Shown here in pieces: positions 38,672 through 49,900 of a stretch of 64,000 bases of DNA (position 1 is its first letter; each line of letters starts with the position of its first letter). Source of the DNA: Osmia lignaria lignaria (Eukaryota > Arthropoda > Insecta > Hymenoptera > Megachilidae); NCBI RefSeq assembly GCF_051020975.1, contig NC_135039.1, positions 11,196,692 through 11,260,691 of the forward strand. The letters are read 5' to 3'. The notes beneath the pieces were generated by a model, which saw nothing but the letters and a program-made list of their open reading frames with translations, made no database searches and was not told where the DNA came from. The position numbers were made by a program, and so were the translations under genes.

Positions 38672-39009
38672 AGTGCTCAGAATTTCCTTTTTTACATTAT
38701 GACAGGCGACAAGAGATTTATGCCGGTACTCCTGGGGTACTTCAAGCGGGGAAAGGGTACCGGCGGCCCACACAGGGGAGAGGTTTTAGTGGTTAGGGTA
38801 CCACCCCGAGTTTTTTGGCGTGGGTGGTACGAGTCCCACACTACCCAGGCCCTCTTAGCCGAATAGTGCGACAGGAAGAGCACCAGTGCGTACATAAAGG
38901 TATTTCCTCTCCAGTAAAGTCAAAAAAAGGCGACAGAAGATTAGGTTCCGTATTCATTTTAAACAACGACTAAAAATGTTCAACCAGTTCAATTTTTTTA
39001 TTGCGCCAT

Positions 39010-39895
39010 TTGCGCAATAGTGAGGCCCGGGTTTCGTGGCCGACGCTGCCGTCCCTAAGCTCGTGCGCTATACGCGCTCGGATTGGTCAGTGTTTTTCGT
39101 TAATAATTCGAAAACGAAGCCTTAACCAACATTTTGGCAAAGGAAAAAGTTGTTCAGAATCACCTTAGCAATCCCTCTTCGGGTGTCGACCAGGTCTGGG
39201 ACACCCTGTATAAACGAAATTTCGAATGGAAAAGCGAGATGGCGATTTCCATATGCGCCCTAGTGTCAGGAGGATATACAAACGATGCACATGCGACGAT
39301 GACTTTTGCGCAATAGTGAGACCCTGGTTTCGTAGCCGACGCTGCCGTCCCAGAGCCCGCGCGCTATACGCGCTCGGATTGGTCACTGTTTTTCGTTAAT
39401 AATTCGAAAACGAAGCCTTAACCAACATTTTGGCAAAGGAAAAAGTTGTTCAGAATCACCTTAGCAATCCCTCTTCGGGTGTCGACCAGTTCTGGGACAC
39501 CCTATATAAACGAAATTTCGAATGAAAAAGCAAAATGGCGATTTCCATATGCGCCCTAGTGTCAGGAGGATGTACAAATGATGCACATGCGACGATGACT
39601 TTTGCGCAATAGTGAGACCCTGGTTTCGTAGCCGACGCTGCCGGCCCAGAGCCCGCGCGCTATACGCGCTCGGATTGGCCAGTGTTTTTCGTTAATAATT
39701 CGAAAACGAAGCCTTAACCAACATTTTGGCAAAGGAAAAAGTTGTTCAGAATCACCTTAGCAATCCCTCTTCGGGTGTCGACCAGGTCTGGGACACCCTG
39801 TATAAACGAAATTTCGAATGGAAAAGCAAGATGGCGATTTCCATATGCGCCCTAGTGTCAGGAGGATAAACAAACGATGCACATGCGACGATGAC
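39010..39895 (+). repeat. Three tandem copies of a 295-298-bp unit
   Basis: Units begin at GCGCAATAGTGAG (about 39013, 39309 and 39604) and are nearly identical. Each contains CTCGGATTGGTCAGTG or a close variant, AAAGGAAAAAGTTGTTCAGA and GGGACACCCTGTATAAACG. The blocks match the right half of the foldback element at 2204-2724, so the array is built from a mobile-element fragment plus adjacent DNA. Confidence 0.88.
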
Positions 39896-40349
39896 TTTCG
39901 TTATCGGTCATTCTTTCCCTTCCATCGCAGTTGCCTCTAGTAAACGAGCGGAAACTCGATCGGAGACTCTACTCGGGTATCTCTTTCTTGGAATAAAGCG
40001 TTGCCTCAAGATTAGCCATCGTAGCCTGTCGTTACGTTATGTAATACGTGACACGTTATACATACCCGTACCGTATGACTTACAAATGTTTCCGTACTAT
40101 AAGCGAGTCTCATCGATTTTATTAATCGCGTTACAAGTGCAGTCGTACGCGACCAGGATCATTGCCACGTGCACGTGTACTCGTTACGCGTCTTCTTTCA
40201 TGCCTTTACGCCAGCGCCTTGTGTATTGAAAGAAAACGGGGTCGTAAACAGCCTTTCTCTTTCCATTGCATCAATTCCGATTTCATTCAATACACCATTT
40301 TTCAATCTACCGACAATTCATTATGTTCGTGTTGCTTCATAGAATAATC

Positions 40350-40720
40350 CAGGGTTTCCCAAATTATGTTCTGCTGAATCTGAATAGGTGGAAAGGTTTT
40401 ATACACTGCAACACATTTAAAGATCTTCTACTTCATATTGAAAGGCGAGGGATGATATTTGAATGCAACTTACCAATATTGTGCCTGAATCAAGAAGATT
40501 GCAATTCAAGGACTCAAAGTCATTAAGTGCTTTGTTTATTCATATTTTTATGTTTATATTATATTTAATAATAATTACTAAATAAATAATGTGTTTCAAT
40601 AACATTTTTTAAAAATCTTTATTAGTAGGAATTACCCAACCTAAAACATAAGCTAAGCGTTTCGTTAAAATTTCCGGGTTTGCGAAGCGTTCCGTTGCAG
40701 AAAAAGTTTGGGAAACCCTG
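40350..40720. mobile_element. hAT-type MITE with CAGGGTTTCCCAAA ends
   Basis: A 371-bp element whose ends CAGGGTTTCCCAAA match as inverted repeats. The flanking 8-mers are GAATAATC (40342-40349) and GAATAACC (40721-40728), a target duplication with one change. The ends look like those of Charlie/hobo-type hAT elements. No transposase. Confidence 0.85.
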
Positions 40721-40998
40721 GAATAACCTATAAAATAAGAATACACAATTTGAAGAAAAGATAATTTAAAATCAATTTTCTTCAGTGTTGTATTATTTAC
40801 AAGATTAAACATATCGATAAACTAATAACAGAGATCAATCGATGACCTTGAATGATTGATTGATTCTTGATAAGTTTACCGATAAGTTTACCAAGGCGCG
40901 ATATTACCTTCCGAGTGCATCATGGATGTGCAAAAGTTACCGATCGAGGCTGGAGATGCGAAACGATAGGGAAGACGCGTTGCGTAAACGTATAATTC

Positions 40999-41258
40999 CA
41001 GGGCCGGCCCTGGGCCTAGGCAGACAAGGCGGTTGCCTAGGGCTCCCTGTCCCAAGGTCCAGGGCCGTCATAAGATTTTGCGTCTAAGAATGCAAGAAGA
41101 GTAATGTTTACTTGAATATTAATCTAAATTAGTTATACAAGCTTCAATGTTAATTTTATAAATTTTATTTGAGCTCCTTTTTTTCATGTCATATATGCGA
41201 AGGGGCCCCATTTCGGAGCTCGCCTCGGACCCCCGAAATCTCAGGGTCGGCTCTCCTG
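40999..41258. mobile_element. hAT-type MITE, CAGGGCCGGCC family, second locus
   Basis: A 260-bp copy related to 36092-36593, beginning CAGGGCCGGCCCTGGGCC and ending in a decayed GGGTCGGCTCTCCTG. Flanks TATAATTC (40991-40998) and TATAATCC (41259-41266) are an 8-bp duplication with one change. Confidence 0.8.
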
Positions 41259-43906
41259 TATAATCCGGTCGGTGTGAATCCACATTCATATGATGTAATC
41301 GACGTGATCCATTAGTCAGATAAGCGAACGTGTATTCTTCGCACCGTCATCTGAATTTAGAATCAATAGAGGAATAATTTTTTATGAGTTTTAGACGAAG
41401 CGATGACGCAGCACTGGTAAACACTCAGAGGATTAATATTTATGAATATTATCATAACGATTTCTGTTCAATTAACGAACAGACACTCTTTATGTACAAA
41501 AAAAAGGAAATTTTTCCATGTAATCCTTTAAATGTTCCAAGCAATACGTTTCTTAGGATTCATGAAATAACCTCATGTTAAAAACAATTGTATTAAATGA
41601 TACTTAACACCGTTCAGGACACATTGGACAATGTAATGAAAACGCACAGTTCACGCGTTCAGCGGTCGCAGGTTCATATCGTGGAATTAGTTACATAATT
41701 TAAATTATACTCTTTAAATTATTACGTAACCACGTTATTGGCTGTGTCTGTGAAACATAAGAGGTGACCTGTAATATCGTCACCATAATTCCTCTTAAAA
41801 TCTCTACACAATTTCATATGCTTCACATTACTCTAAAAACAAAAGCAAAAATAAAAATATCATTGTAGGTAAATTTCTTTTTTTTATAAATTATTTAAAA
41901 TGCTCTATTCATTATCAGAGTGTTACGTAATTATAGAAAAGTGTCTGAAATTCAATTAATACCATTGCTATCGTCTAAAATTATATACGATCTTCGAAGA
42001 AATCCAAGAGGACACGTTTCTCTTATTGGTTTTGCGCGTCTGATATTCCGGTGAAAACTGGGATGCTTGCCAGAGTCGGGGAAAAATGCCGCTAAACCGC
42101 GGCTGCTTTCTTGACGCCAGGTATTTGGCAGACGCACGGATTTTCTTCTTCGACGTAGCATGCACCGTTTACTATTTTTCGCGTCCATCACTTATTCCCA
42201 AAAAATAGAACAGCCAGTTGAACTTACCATCAAGTGGCGTGGACTCAAGTTAAAGACAAAAGTATCGCCTCTCTTCTAACATTATTTTATACATTCATTG
42301 AATTTATTTACTTTATAAGTAAATTACCTTACCATTATTACCATTTTACCATTATTACCATTTTACCATTATACCGTTTTACCATTTTACCATTACCAAA
42401 TTACCATTCTTCTGAAATATTATTTCATATCATTGCATTAGAATTTCACAGCGGTTGCTCCACCCTCCCTAATTTATATAACACATCGCCGTGATACATT
42501 ATAGCGTTACAAAGAATATTTGTCAGCTGTATCGTGGATAAATTTAGAACCCGTTGGTAATACTTTTCTGGATCTCGAAAATTAGTTCACGGGGCGTTCA
42601 CAAGCACACGCGAACGATAAATTATCACGCACGTACGCTACACTCGGTGTGTACATTTTTATTTTCATCTTTCTGACTCAATTCCTATAAAAAAGAATGC
42701 GAGTCTAATATTTGCTGGAAAACGCATGCACGTGCATTTTTTAATCTTTGAAAAATAAAGAAAAAAAAAAGATCGTTAAGTTAACCTCAAAATTTTTTCC
42801 CTACTTGATCCAAGATTATTTTTACTTTCGTTAACCTCTGGCATTTCTTCGTTTTGTTACTGTTAAGGAATTCGACAGCCTCTGTCGCTTTCTATAAGGT
42901 AGCTGGAGGTGGAGATATAAGGTAGTAATCTTTGGAACAAAAGCGAATCGATATCCAGGTTGATCGCGTAACCGACGGCGATCCAATTCCACTGAGACGT
43001 AGAATCGCTTCTTACTTTCCGCTCGTTTCGCGGGTAAAGGGGTAGATTTCTTCCGTGGTCAGATTTGTCGCGGAAAAAAAGAGGACAAGGTGAAGTAGTA
43101 CGCTCAAGTTGTAAGGTCATCGGTGAGGTTAGAATCGGGGTTGAAAACCAAGCTCCGCGCTTTGCTGCTTCCTCCAGTTCTCTTGCAAGAGACCGTACAT
43201 TTAATACTCGCTTACAATTGTATAATGGATATATTTAAATAAATTAAAACTACCATATCTCTCTATTTTATGATCATAGTTCCTCAAATACTTTTTTGGG
43301 TTATCTTATTGCGGCTTAAGTCTCTCCAGAGATATTTTATCGTTGATCGAGTCTTTCGAGAGTCTTCTTATCATACCCGATGTTTCGAGGGACAAAGTTT
43401 TTCTTTTGGAAAACAAAGTCCATTCGCAAAATCGGACTTCTAGAGGAGAAACATGCGTATCAGTGGAATTGTAGGATTTCAAGCGCTGAAATTATGATAA
43501 AAAATTAAAGGTTTCATTCCTGAGCAGAACTGGACTAGTGTTATCATTTCCAAATCCCTTCCAAAATTATCAACCATTTGAATTTCGCGGGCTTTTAGAA
43601 TAATCGTCGTTTTCCGGGACAAAAGTTTAAAATTCCTGGTACCTACCAAATCCTTCCGGTAGAGCTCGAGTGCACGTTCGCGGGTCTTTAATTCTTCTTG
43701 AATTCGTTCAGGAAACCATCTGTGTTAAAAAAAGAAAAAGCGATACGAATCGTGATGGAAATATAAAAAACAAAAACAAAAAAAAAAAAAAGAAGGATCT
43801 GATTCGATACTCACCAAGTTGTCCGCGATTGTTGCAATTCAGGAAATCTCTAGAAAGGAGAAAAAGAGAGAGAAAAAGAAATTGAGAGACTGGTGACCCG
43901 GGTGCA

Positions 43907-46900
43907 ATGTCGTATCACCGTGGGGGCCAGGCGGGCGCCGTAGCAGTCTCGTACAGCACCAGTCCAATGGCACCGCATTCTCCTAGCAGACGATGTTCCA
44001 GCGGTAGCAGCGGCACCAGCAGCTCCGCTATCAACAGCTCCACCTCAAAGCTGAACACCTACCGATCTACTGGTTCCTCGTCGATCCTAGATCGACCCAC
44101 AAACTTCTACTCTTCGTCGGGCAGTTCGGGCTACCGTTCGAACTACACGTCCGAGTACAGGCGATCCTACTGCCCGTCTGGCAGGTGAGTTTTCTTATCC
44201 CTCCTGATCTCATCGGGGTTTCCTATCGGATTCCAGGGATCGGCAAGTGCGTTCAGGCGTTCCTTCCGACACTACAGCACCGAGCATGGTAGGGTTCCTA
44301 AGAAAAATGGCAACGCCCCCACCTCGAGCTTCCATTTCTCCCCATAGGAGGCTCTGGAAGGAAATGAGAATGTAGAGGAGAGGGTCCCATGTACAAGGTG
44401 ATTTTCTCGCTAGTTTACTTAAAGGAAATGCCGCCACACCAGTATGAATGGACCGTAGCCCTTTTCTGTCATCGAAACCTTTTCACGGACACAGCTATAG
44501 TATACACCCCCGTCGAGAAAAGGGCTTGGATACATTCATACTGGTGTGGCGGTATTTCCTTCGAGTAAACTAGCGAGAGAATCACCCTGTATTTTGAGAT
44601 TTTAAGACTTCCTGCTTCCCTTCTAATACCATTTTCCCCTAGGGAAGTCTACTTTGCTCGATACTGTACCTATACAAGTCTTACGGATACGCGTTTCAGT
44701 TTCGCGTTAACAGATGTCACTTAAAAGCATTGCGGTGGCTTGCCTGCTCTATGGAATAGAGTCTCGACCGAATTTGGAACAATGCGGTATATTCTGAGAC
44801 AGAGTTGCGTATACGCCAGGAAGTATTGCGAAATGTGATCAAATCGTAGGTATAATAGGTGGAATAGATACATGGTATCATGGCTCGTTCTCTAGTTCAG
44901 AGGATCTTTGATGTCCAGGGTTCTTCCACTCAGTGTCTCTGTCCCTTGAATAGGCTATGAAAAATGGGTCTATTCGTTAAATTGAAAATCATTTGGTAGA
45001 CGATAAGAAGATCGAAAAATGCCGCCCTTAACGTGCTGCCGATCCCAGGCTCCTCCGTCATGCGCGTTGAACCGAAACGAACGAAATATTAAATTGTTGA
45101 TACTCGATCGGCCCTACAGTTTCTACTCGTCGACAATGACGGGCACGAGCATCCGCAGGAACTACATGTCGGAGTACAGCCGGTCTCGCTGCTCACCCGC
45201 AAGGTGAGCATCCCTGAGAAAAGGGTTTTAAGGCACGGCGGGGGGTCGGTGATCGAGATCGAGAGCTCTCAGTGATACCCTGATAAGTGTCACATAGTAT
45301 CTCTTCTAATCTTCTTACCATCTCGTTAACGCTCTGCCCGGCTTCTTGGAATGTGACCAACCATCATCTAAAATGCCTATGAAAAATTTCCTCAGCTCTT
45401 TGCCCCTTGTATACTGACATTATTTATTAGATGCAATCATTGTTACCTGTATTGTCATCAAAATCACTTTGCTTAAGCTTCTTTTAGTTAACCCTTTCGC
45501 TGCCACGTTGGTCCCATGGGACCGGCGCTTGTCTTTTCATTTTTGTACTGTTATTTTTGCCATTATAAAATTTTTAATATGAAATCTCTGGCCCACTGGT
45601 GCAAGTTCAAAAATTCGCGTGGCAGCAAAAGGGTTAATACAGTACCATGAGAAAACTGACGGGACTTATAAGTCCCGTCGGTAAATAATGGGTTAAGAGA
45701 AGCTTAAGTTACACGTGGTTGTACATATAACGTGTGCCTTTGACGAATACCCGGTTCATGGCGCAAATGGAATTCTTAAAATGCCACGAACAGCTTGCTC
45801 GTTCACCAATTCTTTGAAATCGCTAATTATAGCTCGGTCGGTAACGCGTTCAGGCGAAGCCGATTGTTGTTATTGAAAGGCAGAACGGCGCGGCGGTTGG
45901 ACGAGCCACGTGGCCGCAAACGGGTCTCCTTCTTTTCCCTTTGTCGTCTAGCCAGGGATCGTTCTCGTGCCAATTGCATTTCTCGGTGAACACGAGGCGA
46001 CCGTATAATGGTTACAAGATGTTCGCATGCTGCCCCCTGGTTGTTCGCGTTATAAATATCCGTGGCGGGCAACAGGTAACCCCTGTGTGCGTACTCGACG
46101 ACACCCTTCACAAAGCGCCAATTACTTTTGTCCGTGTCACAATGATCCAATTACGGACGCGTAAGTCCCTGTTTCTATGGCCTAGGTGACTGACGTTACC
46201 CTGACAGCAAAGGTCGAGGTCGGCGGCAAATGGGTCGTGCCCAGTCATAGTGAACCGAACTGGTAACCCGAGAACTAGTTACACGGGATTCTTGTCTACG
46301 CATTCGTCACATTTGGGTCGAGCTAGCGTTTTCCATTTCTTTTTTTTTTTTTACAAAATAGTATGAATAGTTGTGCCATTAACTTCTGACAAGAAGAGGT
46401 CGCTACTTGACCTAAGGTCAAATCGCAGAAGATGATGAATATAAATGGACTGTAGAGTTTTTCTAGTCATCTTCACTTATCATCCTCTACAATTTGTGCC
46501 TGAATCGATAGCCAAGCTGCGATTTCTTCTTGCAAGCGATTCGTGTATAAAATAGTACAGAAATCGATCGCTATTAAATTTGTATCGAGCATCGGGAGAC
46601 CTTGACCTCGGTGAAATGTCCTTTGTGTCACGGCGAGGAGTTACTTTCTCCCTGGAATCCCGTCTATCCAGCGCTTGTGCGTGTATCTGTCCTCTTGAAA
46701 GCCGCCATACAGGAATGGTGTGTCGGTAGAAAATCATGAAGATCATCTTGATGAAATACCGACTGCGACCGCGTATGAAGTTCTTAACGATGATTCTTTC
46801 TTCTGAATCCGCAGTCGGTACGAGATGGCAAGTCAACCAGCCAGAGAATATACAAAAGTATTAGTTTCGCAGAAAATTATTTTTAAACTGAACGTCTAGT

Positions 46901-49900
46901 TCTTCCTACTTTTTCCTCGGAACTGGGTCATCCCAGTAGAGGGTGGACTGTTTTGAAAGAAGCTCGAGTCAATTTCATTGGAATATTTTTAAAAATACAT
47001 CAGATTTTAGAGGATCAGGATTGATCCGGTAAAGATTCCATCTCGTTAAGAAACGTCTTCTGCGGTTTCATCTGCAACTACTCGTATTACTAACACAGAT
47101 GCTCAGATGTCGCTTAACTCATCTAGATATATCAGCTTGCGCGTGCGTATGTTTATATGCTCGCGAGCGGTTGCATAACTTGAAGAAATAAGAGGAGGAA
47201 GGAGTAGCCCTTGGCCGTTGGCCCAGCCGAACAAAATGATGTTCGCAATATTCACATTGGACGAATTTTACAGGTCAGTTTCGTCGTCGGCGTACAGCAA
47301 TACGGGCAGCGGTAACACGGGTACGAATGTGACAGTGAACAGCACCAGCAGCAGCGGCGGTAGATACGGCTTGTCCACGTCGTCGTCCTCGTCGAGCATC
47401 CCGATAACCGGCTCCTCGAGGGACAGAGTACAGGAATTGTCGTCGTCGTCCGCTACCAGGCACGATACATCGGTTAGCAGATCGGATCTCAGCAGGTATT
47501 CACCGGCCGGTTACATCCCAACCATTCGTCAAACGAGCAGCAATACCGCTGGCTCCCATCATCATCAGTGGAGGCATCATTCTACCGGTTCCTCGTTGAC
47601 CGAGTTGTTCGGCGGTGACGAGCGTGAAATCGAGCGCAGCGTCCGAGATCGGCCGGATTCCTCGCTCTCCTCGTCCTCTTCGTCGTCTTCCGCCGCCACA
47701 GGCGGTACACTCTGGTCCAGGTCGAAGAGAAAGCCACTGTCCAGCAGCACGGTGCTCACCAGTGGGCATGTTCGCGCGGACAGTGCCGCGTCGCCTGGCG
47801 AGGTAACGATCGACGAGCGCGGCAGCGTCCGCGACATAGACGAGGACGACGACGAGGACAATGACGACGACGACGACGATGACGAGGACAATACCGACGA
47901 CGATCAGCACAACAACAACGGGAATGGGAGTAACAGCAACGTCGAGGATGCCTGCGGCTATGGGATTAACAACAACGATAACGACGACGACGATGACGAG
48001 GACGGCGACAGCAACCTGAACAACCGCCATCACCACCAACGCGTTGGTCTGCTTCATCGAACCGACGAGGTCTCACCCGCTAAGCGTAACCTATTGTCGC
48101 CTGTCCCCGGTGGTGCTGGCGGTGCTGATTTCATTGGTGTTAAACTCGACCTGCTCACTAACCTTGCTACTAATACGAATAACGCCACCGAATTGCTGAT
48201 TAACAACAACGGCCAGGACAAAGTCGTGGACGACGTCGAGATCGAGGCGGAAAGCGAGGTAATACGGGGCATAGACGGGGCCGCCGCTTCTATCGACGCG
48301 ACAGCGTCGTTCCTTCAGGGTGGTCGTACAGCAGGGGATCCAGAGATTCTAGAGGACGGCGGGGATCATCATCAGCAGCAGCAGCAGCAACGAAACGCGT
48401 CTACCAGTTACGATATTGATCAGACCGGCTTCGGGGGCGGTACCACGCCCCCGGTATTGCAGAACGGTGTGGCGGGAAGACCTTCTGGTACCTATGGAGA
48501 GGACCCATCCGTGCCTTCTACCTCGAGAAGACCGGACGGTCATTTCTCGGGAAGCGCGAACACTGCCAGTAATCTGACCTCCTCGCCTACTGCACCGTCC
48601 TCGGCGCATCAAAATCTCTACCGCGGGGTCGCCGATCAGTTTGTGAGTTTCCCTAATAACATACACGTTATTACGTTAGGAAGAATTAATCGGGCGTCGT
48701 TTCTCTCTTAATACGGTAGCACGAATTCCACTCACCCAAGCTAGATAGACGGGAAAGTATAAACCGCACAGTACTGCAGGCATGTAGGTGGATCGAATTT
48801 CGTTAGATCAGTGTTCCAACGTTGTCGCAGTCATCTTCGGATATCATCCTTAAAATTGTATTTCAGAAAAATATTTCATAGACAGCTCAACGTCTTTGGC
48901 GCTTAAAATATATTGCATTTTTTCTTTCGCTCTTGGGACACGTTCTGTTATTAATAAGTCATTCGGTGGCGCTGCAGTTGTCTTCTGTGTCCACTCAGGA
49001 TTCTCTTGGTTTAGAGTAAGCGTAGATCCCATCTTCCAAGCATTAGGATACCTTCTTCCAACTAAGAGAACCCTAAGTTGCACCTGACCGTACATGCTTA
49101 TTACATAGGGACATTGGTTGTTACCATCTCTCAAAGGTTCAATGACTCGTAACCAATGGCTGGATAGAATAGAATAGGTGAGAAAGACGTTAGATTAGCA
49201 GAGTTACGTTTGTCGCGTGTTACGAAACGAAACTGCACGATCGGTTCAGTCGCAGCGTTGCCTTTTATTAATAGATCAGAGCTGTCCGAGCAGGGGAAAG
49301 AGAGAAGCGCGGTCAACGGATCTCTTATAACCTAACGGTACCTCGTGACAGCGCGTTACTACGCACTCTATGCATATACTATCCTCGTTATCACCAGCAT
49401 AGGTAAAACGCTGCTGGCGTGTGGGTAGACGACACCATTTCCGCGTCGGTGGATCCACGATCTCTTCCATCGCGCGTACCTCCGTGGATTGATTGAGCAT
49501 CTCCTGTCGACCGTAGCGAGACGAGTAGAGTGCCAGTTTAGCACGCTGCTGGACCAAGAGGTGGGGGAAGAACATCCGAGTGGAACATCTTCGAATACAC
49601 AGAAGGGGTTACTCTTGGCCTCTTCAAACTTTCCTTTGCTCGCATGGGGTCCGCATCCTCGTTTCCAGACAAAAACCCTGATACGTCGAGGAGAATTTAA
49701 CGAGGACACCGAGTGTGTTTGTCAAAAGTTCCATCCGTGTAAACTGGCTTATACTCAAGTGATATGCTGGGGGTTGTGGTGCGTGTGGATAGTGATAGTT
49801 CTTCTATTCGCGTACGCGTTCTTGCTGGGCGTCGCGGCACCTCTGACGTCTCCGAAACGCATTTGCTCCACTGTTTATTCCGTTCGGTTCAGTGAATCGG

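Larger units (their letters stand above)
36796..43906. other. RRP5-USP2 interval: promoter, non-coding DNA and mobile elements
   Basis: The first 150 bp are probably RRP5 3'UTR. 36950-37520 is CpG-rich and promoter-like. 37520-38340 shows nothing I can name. 38348-38660 contains a mariner transposase relic, 38693-38900 a GC-rich stretch of unknown origin, 39010-39895 a tandem array, 40350-40720 and 40999-41258 hAT-type elements. 41260-43650 is AT-rich with ACCATT-type simple repeats near 42330-42410. 43670-43906 is probably 5'UTR for the first USP2 coding exon. No further coding gene is supported. Confidence 0.55.
44185..47273. other. USP2 first-intron region
   Basis: A 3.1-kb stretch between the 5'-most coding exon and the large exon. 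It contains the alternative exon 45019-45203, a hairpin element (44394-44589) and a TTAA element (45492-45633). The rest (45640-47270) shows nothing I can name; ORFs of up to 118 codons on either strand there lack domains and splice support. Confidence 0.55.

Noticed and set aside
40266..40526. ORF of 86 codons across a hAT-type MITE
   Set aside because: It crosses the element border at 40350 and has no transposase similarity.
47500..48057. Reverse-strand ORF of 185 codons with valine/isoleucine runs resembling membrane segments
   Set aside because: It is the complement of the GAC/GAC/GAT aspartate array in the USP2 exon. The hydrophobic runs are an artefact of the repeat.
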